A stretch of DNA of 64,000 bases from Eubacterium limosum. Its GTDB lineage: Bacteria > Bacillota > Clostridia > Eubacteriales > Eubacteriaceae. Made by a program: the position numbers and the translations under genes. The notes below the pieces were generated by a model. It ran no database searches. It was not told where the DNA came from and was given only the letters and a program-made list of their open reading frames with translations. The stretch is taken from positions 3,348,001-3,412,000 of the forward strand of contig NZ_CP019962.1 of the NCBI RefSeq assembly GCF_000807675.2, given 5' to 3'. Positions 58,723 through 64,000 of this stretch are shown piece by piece (positions within the stretch are counted from its first letter, which is position 1; each line of letters opens with the position of its first letter).

Positions 58723-60024
58723 TTAAGGATTAAGAAGCTGATAAGCAAGCTGATTTTTCGAGGCGTCCTCATCCCAATAGGCTGAGAAATCAGCTTGAAA
58801 GGCATCTTTGTCCAGGGGAACGTCTTTAATGATATCCACGGTTAATGGCAATGAGGCGCTAAAGCTGCCAGACGCCTGAATGCGGACGGTCATCTGCCCG
58901 GTCTGTCTCAGGTAATGGCTCGTCTGAACCGCGTTATAATACTGCTCGAATTTTTCAACAAAAGCCTCCTTTCCTTCAGAAGGACTGTAATAAAGGTGGC
59001 ACAGGTTGGTAAAACTGGTGTCCAGCATGGCCCACTGTCCCTTGGGGTCAATGCCGCACTGGGCAGCGAAATAATCAGAGGTTTCCCGGGCATAGGTATC
59101 GGACAGCAGATCAATTTCCGGATTGTTCTTTTTCCAGAGCGCTTCAAAGCCAGTGGCGTCCTGAAGACTCTGGTCAGCAGTCTTGACCGTATACAGCCGG
59201 CCCTCAGGATAAAGGCTTCGGGTTGGGTCCTTTTCAGGATTAACGCTCTTGGGCTCATCCACGGTTAAATCAATCTGATATAAATCTTCCAGATAGGCTT
59301 CGACATTGGCAGCGCTGTATTTTTCAGCGTCACGGGCGGATTGGGTGAAATGATAAACCATCATTGCCCCGAGTGCAATAAGGACGATTCCAAAGGTGAT
59401 AAAAGAGCGTGTCCGGCTGTCACGCTTAATGCGTTTATCCAAAAAGTCGAATAGAGGCTGACAGGGCAATTCGCTGTCAGCAGTAAAAAAGGTGGATGTG
59501 TAAGCGCTTTTGATCAGATGGTTTACTGTGGCGTCGATGGGGCATCTTTTTAAAATATGGATAAACTGACTGATAAAATAAGGGTCTTGGTGAAATTCGG
59601 CAAAAAAATCGGACTGTAAAAATGAATTGAGCGTTTTCAGCCGCTGTTTTTTTGTTTTCAGATAAAGATTTTTCACACAGGAAAGGCCTGTGTCGATTTC
59701 ACGGAGGCTTGCCTCCTGAGCCTTTTTCTGACCCTGCTCAATCAGCTGTTCAAAATCAGGCTCGTCTTTCTCCTGAGCCTGGTTTGGAATATTTTTTTCA
59801 TTTTCAGAGACAGGAAAGACCGATGCTGGTGACGGCCCGGGGATGGTCTGTGCTGTAAGACTGCCTTTTGCGTATTTAACCGCTGCCTTGTAGGCATCGT
59901 TGAGCTGCCTGAATTCCTCAGGGTGCTCCTCAGGATGATATTTTACTGACAGACGGGCATAAGCTTTTTTGATGGCTTTGAGATCCCGGGTTGGGTTGAT
60001 ATCAAGTATCTTCCAGATATCCAT
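58723..60024 (-). CDS. Membrane-anchored J-domain protein with HPE motif
   Basis: 433 residues. N-terminal J-domain (1-55): DIWKILDINPTRDLKAIKKAYARLSVKYHPEEHPEEFRQLNDAYKAA; the invariant HPD reads HPE (30-32). A membrane segment lies near residues 213-232 (ITFGIVLIALGAMMVYHF). The C-terminal domain is unrecognised and probably extracytoplasmic. Begins directly after the Hsp70 stop, so the pair is an operon: J-protein stimulates that Hsp70. D-to-E change may weaken general DnaK activation. Confidence 0.85.
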   Translation of the reverse strand: MDIWKILDINPTRDLKAIKKAYARLSVKYHPEEHPEEFRQLNDAYKAAVKYAKGSLTAQTIPGPSPASVFPVSENEKNIPNQAQEKDEPDFEQLIEQGQKKAQEASLREIDTGLSCVKNLYLKTKKQRLKTLNSFLQSDFFAEFHQDPYFISQFIHILKRCPIDATVNHLIKSAYTSTFFTADSELPCQPLFDFLDKRIKRDSRTRSFITFGIVLIALGAMMVYHFTQSARDAEKYSAANVEAYLEDLYQIDLTVDEPKSVNPEKDPTRSLYPEGRLYTVKTADQSLQDATGFEALWKKNNPEIDLLSDTYARETSDYFAAQCGIDPKGQWAMLDTSFTNLCHLYYSPSEGKEAFVEKFEQYYNAVQTSHYLRQTGQMTVRIQASGSFSASLPLTVDIIKDVPLDKDAFQADFSAYWDEDASKNQLAYQLLNP

Positions 60025-61866
60025 TTAGTCATCCCTCTTTTTTCGGTTCAACTGCCAGTTCAGGAACAGATTTTTCAAGTCCTCTTCTGAAGGGATTCCT
60101 GTCTTGTCGCCTGTATCCTCAGTCTTGAATGTCTGATACCAGTTTTTATCCGGGTTTGTGAGTGACGGCCCAAAGCCGCCATTTTCAAGCTCCCAGCTAA
60201 CCTGATCAAGAAAATAAGAAAAGCGCTCCCGGGCCTTTGATATTGCGTGCGTTTTCTGGCTTTCCAGAGCGTGGGAAAACAGGAAAAGCTCAAATTCCAC
60301 GGCTTTTCTGAGTTCGCCCACTGTCTGAGTAAACAGCCGGTCACCTCTGGCGAGAAGAAGTCTGTTTTCATCTTTATCCTTTGGATGAATTTTATATTTC
60401 TGCAGCGCCGCAACCTTTTTTTCGATTTCATGTTTATCCATGGTGTTGGAATCGCTGATGAGCAGAAGGCTTTTGGTGTTTTGGGTTAGGAGGGCAGTGG
60501 CTTCCACTTCCAAAATGCCGTTGATATCATAGGTGAAACGGACATCAACGGTCTCCTGGCCCTTTGGCTTTCTGGGCACGGGCAGATCAAGCTTGCCGAG
60601 AAAGCTGTTTTCATCTGCGTAGCGCCCTTCGCCCTGGTAGACTTTAAGTTCGATTTTTGACTGGAAATCGCTGGCTGTGCAGTAGATACCCGTGCGGCTG
60701 GCAGGAAGCGTCGTGTTGCGCTCAATAAGGACAGACATCAAATCTCTGGAGTGCTCCAGAGGGTTAACAATATTAACGCCGAGAGAAAAAGGACAGATAT
60801 CTGTCAGGAGAATATCCCGAATATCCTGGTGGCGCGCCTTGATACCAGCATAAGCACCGGCACCCAAAGCCACAATGGTATCTGGCGAGCCAATACTGTC
60901 CGCCTCCTTGCCGAGGACATAATTCACATAGAGCTTGACCACAGGCATCTTGCAGGAGCCGCCAACCAGAACGACCTGGTCAATTTCATCGAGGGAGAGA
61001 CTGCCGTCAATGAGCACTTTTTTTATGGGCTCTGTAAGGCGCGTGAAAAGCGGCGCGGCAATTTCAATAAACTGCTCACGGCTGATTGGAAGTGTGTCGT
61101 GAAGCTCCTCGGCAGAAACCGTCATCTTTGCCGTTTCGGCGTCAGTGAGGTCAAATTTGCATTTTTCCGCACTCTGCAGGAGCACCCCTTTGGTATTTTC
61201 GTTGAGCGCCTCAAAATCAAGTCGTTTTTCCTGGCAGAAATAACGGGCCAGCAGCCGGTCAAAATCGCTGCCCCCAAGACGATTATCGCCGCTGACAGCC
61301 AGAACGTTGATAACATTGTCAAAACACTCGACAAGGGACACATCAAGGGTACCGCCGCCAAAATCAAAAACAAGGAGATTTGCGTCCTCCTCGGCATTCA
61401 TCAGCTGGCAGGCAAGAGCGGCAGCCGAGGGCTCATTGACCAGCCGTTCCACCTTCAGGCCAGCCAACTCACCGGCCCGCTTTGTGGCAGAGCGCTGAGC
61501 GTCGTTAAAGTAAGCGGGGACGCTGACGACGGCTTCCTCCACCGGCTCCTTTAAAAAGGCTTCTGCGTCTTCCTTCAGTTTTTTAAGAATAAAGGAAGAA
61601 AGATCTTCAGGTCTGAAACGCTGTTTCCCCAGGTTATAGGTTTTGTCTGAACCCATAAAACGTTTAAAAATACTGGCAGTTTCCTTTGGATGGGTGATCA
61701 GGCGTTCCCTTGCAATCTCGCCCACATAAATGGTTTCATGGTCAATGCTGACCACACTTGGTGTCAGGAAATGGCCAAAAGTATTTGGAATCAGTATACT
61801 TTGTCCATTTTTCCACACGGTGACAAGACTGTTTGTCGTGCCTAAATCAATCCCTATAATCGCCAT
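60025..61866 (-). CDS. Hsp70-family chaperone (HscC/DnaK-like)
   Basis: 613 residues. ATPase motifs: IIGIDLGTTNSLVTVW, AVVSVPAYFNDAQRSATKRAGELAGL, VFDFGGGTLDVSL, VLVGGSCKMP. The substrate-binding domain is short and lacks the long C-terminal lid of DnaK, as in HscC. The start at 61866 follows AAGGAGGCGCATC; an ATG 75 bases upstream is not needed. The 3-base junction with the J-protein gene shows they are a dedicated pair, separate from the housekeeping dnaK-dnaJ. Confidence 0.9.
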   Translation of the reverse strand: MAIIGIDLGTTNSLVTVWKNGQSILIPNTFGHFLTPSVVSIDHETIYVGEIARERLITHPKETASIFKRFMGSDKTYNLGKQRFRPEDLSSFILKKLKEDAEAFLKEPVEEAVVSVPAYFNDAQRSATKRAGELAGLKVERLVNEPSAAALACQLMNAEEDANLLVFDFGGGTLDVSLVECFDNVINVLAVSGDNRLGGSDFDRLLARYFCQEKRLDFEALNENTKGVLLQSAEKCKFDLTDAETAKMTVSAEELHDTLPISREQFIEIAAPLFTRLTEPIKKVLIDGSLSLDEIDQVVLVGGSCKMPVVKLYVNYVLGKEADSIGSPDTIVALGAGAYAGIKARHQDIRDILLTDICPFSLGVNIVNPLEHSRDLMSVLIERNTTLPASRTGIYCTASDFQSKIELKVYQGEGRYADENSFLGKLDLPVPRKPKGQETVDVRFTYDINGILEVEATALLTQNTKSLLLISDSNTMDKHEIEKKVAALQKYKIHPKDKDENRLLLARGDRLFTQTVGELRKAVEFELFLFSHALESQKTHAISKARERFSYFLDQVSWELENGGFGPSLTNPDKNWYQTFKTEDTGDKTGIPSEEDLKNLFLNWQLNRKKRDD

Positions 61867-62025
61867 GATGCGCCTCCTTTTTGTCGAACAGACAGGTTGA
61901 GATAGTATGATTATAACATAAGCAGGCCATTTTGAAATCACATGATGCTATTTAGCCCTTTCTTTTACAGATAAAAAAGGATAAAATAGTGGAATAAAAA
62001 GATATTATAGATTAGGGAGGAAAGT

Positions 62026-62664
62026 ATGCCCATTGTTATGACTGCGCTGTTGTCCTTTGCGGGGACAAATATTGATGATATTTTAATCCTGACCCTGCTT
62101 TTTTCAAGGGCAGAGACAGCGGCGGATAAGTGGAGAATTATCCTTGGCCAGTACCTGGCAGTTTTGACACTGACCTTTTTCAGCCTTTTCTTTGGCTACA
62201 GCATTTCCTTTGTGCCCCACGCGTATATCGGCCTGTTCGGCTTGGTTCCGATTTTGCTTGGGCTGGGCGCAGTGCGGCAGCTCAGAAATAAAGGGCGTGA
62301 TCAAAGCCAGCAGACAGACAAAGCGCAAAGGGAACCCGGAAGGCTAAGACAGTTTCTCGAGAAAATATTTCCGGCAGATATTTTGTACGTTTACTTTTTA
62401 ACTCTGGCAAACGGTGCAGACAATGTGAGTGTTTATATCCCCTTGTTCACGAATCTGGGGGCTGGAGAAATCATAACAATTATCGTGATTTTTGTGGTTT
62501 TGATTGGCGTATGGTGTTTTCTGGGAATGAAAATAGGCCAGTATCCCCTGATTAAGGTGTTTCTTGAAAAATATAAGGATATGCTGATCCCCCTTGTCTT
62601 TATCGGGCTGGGGCTTTATATTTTGTTGAAGAGCGGCACTTTTGGACTGCTGCTGGCGGGGTGA
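62026..62664 (+). CDS. cadD: CadD-family cadmium/heavy-metal resistance transporter
   Basis: 212 residues, five to six membrane segments: SFAGTNIDDILILTLLFSR, YLAVLTLTFFSLFFGYS, LGLVPILLGLGAV, FLTLANGADNVSVYIPLF. The paired IDD and ADN motifs, with Asp in membrane helices, mark the CadD branch of LysE-type exporters. The substrate could be Cd or another cation. Followed by a strong terminator. Confidence 0.88.
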   Translation: MPIVMTALLSFAGTNIDDILILTLLFSRAETAADKWRIILGQYLAVLTLTFFSLFFGYSISFVPHAYIGLFGLVPILLGLGAVRQLRNKGRDQSQQTDKAQREPGRLRQFLEKIFPADILYVYFLTLANGADNVSVYIPLFTNLGAGEIITIIVIFVVLIGVWCFLGMKIGQYPLIKVFLEKYKDMLIPLVFIGLGLYILLKSGTFGLLLAG

Positions 62665-62678
62665 AAATGCGGTTAAAA

Positions 62679-62728
62679 GAACTGCCCCCAACCTCAGACT
62701 TGAAATTTTGAGGTTGGGGGCAGATTTT
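62679..62728. terminator. Bidirectional terminator after cadD
   Basis: CTGCCCCCAACCTCA (62682-62696) pairs perfectly with TGAGGTTGGGGGCAG (62709-62723), followed by T residues on one side and AAA on the other; serves the convergent GlcG-like gene too. Confidence 0.92.
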
Positions 62729-62745
62729 TATATCAAAAGAATATC

Positions 62746-63153
62746 TTAGAGAGCCGCAAGTCCTGCCTGGGCAACGCTCTCGTCTTCAGCGACACTGCCG
62801 CCGCTGACACCAATGGCGCCAATGATGCGATCTCCGTCTATAATCGGGAATCCACCACCAAATGTCACAATTCTGCCTTCACAGCAATTACCAAGACCAA
62901 AGAGTTCTCCGGCTTCCTTTGCAGCATCCCCTGCAACAGAGCTCGGCATTTTTAATGAAGCGGCTGTGTAGGCCTTGTTTTGAGCAATACTGATACTTGC
63001 CAGTAAAGAATCCTCCATGCGGTGGACTAAAACGGTGTTTCCGCCCATATCGCATACTGCAATTACCATGGGTACATCAATTTCAACAGCCTTTTTTTCG
63101 GCTGCTTCGGCCATTTTTTTGGCCATTTCCAATAGTTTACCTGTCTGAGTCAT
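62746..63153 (-). CDS. GlcG/HbpS-family (DUF336) protein
   Basis: 135 residues: VPMVIAVCDMGGNTVLVHRMEDSLLASISIAQNKAYTAASLKMPS, then LGNCCEGRIVTFGGGFPIIDGDRIIGAIGVSGGSVAEDESVAQAGLAA, the complete DUF336 fold. Relatives bind haem or cobalamin, or accompany diol/glycolate metabolism. Stand-alone here; ligand not evident. The ribosome site AAAGGAGATT precedes the ATG. Confidence 0.9.
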   Translation of the reverse strand: MTQTGKLLEMAKKMAEAAEKKAVEIDVPMVIAVCDMGGNTVLVHRMEDSLLASISIAQNKAYTAASLKMPSSVAGDAAKEAGELFGLGNCCEGRIVTFGGGFPIIDGDRIIGAIGVSGGSVAEDESVAQAGLAAL

Positions 63154-63356
63154 TTTAATCTCCTTTTCTAATATAATCTACCAATTTGCCAAACAGATAC
63201 TAACAACTATATTATACATGGTTTGCCATACGATTACAATTAATTTCATCACAATTTTGTTCCTTCTAAAGTAAAACATCTTGCTCTTAAGAATAAGATG
63301 CGGGTACTTACGAAGTAAAGTTTTGAAGGGGTCATATTAAATTGCCGGCGGCTTTT

Positions 63357-63935
63357 CTATAAATCCTTTAAAGCCTCTTTCCGGAACAGTTTTGGGTCTT
63401 TGTTGAACTGATCCTTTTTGCCTTTCAGAAAGCTCTTGAATTCGGCCCAGGTGCCCTGGGTCATGTCATTTTCATGGATCACAAAGTTCTGGTATTTTGT
63501 CTGCAGTGTGATAAGGCTTTCGGTCATGTCGCATTTAATGATTTCGCCATAGGCAAAGATCACCTTTTTATCGCGAAAGAGAATTTCAAGCTTTTTGGGT
63601 GTAAAGGTAAAGGTTCTTACTGAAAAGTAACGGTCTGGCCAGAAATGAGCCAAGAGCCTGATGAGCAGCGGGTTGAATTTTCCGAGGAAGAACAAAGCGC
63701 CAAGCACACCGCTGATCAGGCGAAAAGCAAACAGGCCGAGATAGACAAAATAACCGCCTGCAAAAAGCTTGATCTGCAGATAGACCATAAAGAGGGCATA
63801 GACAGTATAGATAAGAACAAAATAGCTCACAATGCGCAGCGGCTCGGAAGGCCCCATGCTGAAACGGTTATATTTCTTATTGAGCAGTAACAGATCCTGG
63901 AGATCGTTCGATACAGATGCTTTAAAAGACTTCAT
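63357..63935 (-). CDS. YcxB-like membrane protein
   Basis: 192 residues. Two closely spaced membrane segments (about 35-55 and 60-95) then a cytoplasmic beta-rich domain of the YcxB C-terminal type (RTFTFTPKKLEILFRDKKVIFAYGEIIKCDMTESLITLQTKYQNFVIHENDM). Function unknown. Single gene; upstream 200 bases on its 3' side carry no recognisable feature. Confidence 0.75.
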   Translation of the reverse strand: MKSFKASVSNDLQDLLLLNKKYNRFSMGPSEPLRIVSYFVLIYTVYALFMVYLQIKLFAGGYFVYLGLFAFRLISGVLGALFFLGKFNPLLIRLLAHFWPDRYFSVRTFTFTPKKLEILFRDKKVIFAYGEIIKCDMTESLITLQTKYQNFVIHENDMTQGTWAEFKSFLKGKKDQFNKDPKLFRKEALKDL

Positions 63936-64000
63936 TTAAAAGGCTCCTGTCAATAATTTCAAATTTAGACTTGTACACTATTTTAACACAGCCGATGATG

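Noticed and set aside
1-64000. CRISPR array
   Set aside because: The only repeated units are dispersed palindromes; there is no regular repeat-spacer spacing and no cas genes, even near the TnpB-like protein.

Overview
The window looks like a chromosomal segment of a low-to-mid GC anaerobic Firmicute, most likely a Eubacterium-type acetogen (Clostridia, Eubacteriaceae). This is inferred from gene content, not from a marker gene. Supporting features are pyruvate phosphate dikinase with its CcpN-type repressor and regulatory protein, stand-alone AICAR transformylase behind a ZTP riboswitch, two cobalamin riboswitches, nitrogenase-like proteins, DUF2284 and DUF2115 proteins, sortase B, strong AGGAGG ribosome sites, and several GTG/TTG starts. 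No rRNA, tRNA or CRISPR array was seen.

Layout. 1-6.5 kb: end of an amino-acid ABC transporter ATPase, PHP-family histidinol phosphatase, ComEA, the ccpN / PPDK-regulator / ppdK operon, and a DUF559 protein. 6.5-8.6 kb: an AT-rich stretch bounded by an inverted pair of 24-bp palindromes, then a TnpB homologue whose two RuvC aspartates are alanine, followed by a long hairpin. 8.6-30.8 kb: a surface polysaccharide operon. It holds a priming phosphoglycosyl transferase, several glycosyltransferases, Wzy, Wzx, a CapE/F/G set for UDP-FucNAc, and a GDP-mannose branch (ManC, Gmd, a ColD-like His-type PLP dehydratase, two GDP-fucose-synthase paralogues and a split transketolase). The branch points to a GDP-3,6-dideoxyhexose such as colitose, possibly a branched-chain derivative.

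30.8-35.9 kb: a cryptic accessory block. It has an unknown basic protein, a BRO-like protein, a winged-helix replication-type protein followed by a perfect DnaA box and an AT-rich stretch, a sigma factor, DUF1659 and DUF2922 proteins, and an M15 peptidase. 35.9-44.4 kb: a TetR regulator and methyltransferase sharing an operator-like palindrome, another methyltransferase, AICAR transformylase with its riboswitch, a 26-aa membrane peptide, a TIM-barrel protein, a cobalamin riboswitch with DUF2115/DUF2284 genes, sortase B, and a LysR regulator.

44.5-50.1 kb: a cobalamin riboswitch drives a NifH-like protein, a NifD/K-like protein and a FecBCD/BtuFCD-type ABC transporter. This suggests uptake and reduction of a corrinoid or metallo-tetrapyrrole. 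50.2-54.1 kb: ArsR faces an operon of an HdrA-like fragment, a ferredoxin, a fusion of a DGC zinc-binding domain to a lipoyl GcvH-like domain, and two more DGC proteins. A class-M-type sirtuin with Gln in place of the catalytic His follows. 54.1-58 kb: an amino-acid ABC transporter with an ATP-grasp enzyme and a flavin/ferredoxin protein. 58.2-63.9 kb: DUF2000, a membrane J-protein and Hsp70 pair, CadD-like, GlcG-like and YcxB-like proteins.

The strongest candidates for undescribed biology are the nuclease-dead TnpB locus, the cobalamin-controlled nitrogenase-like/ABC operon, and the DGC-lipoyl redox operon beside the class-M sirtuin. No database search could be run, so family names rest on motif recognition.
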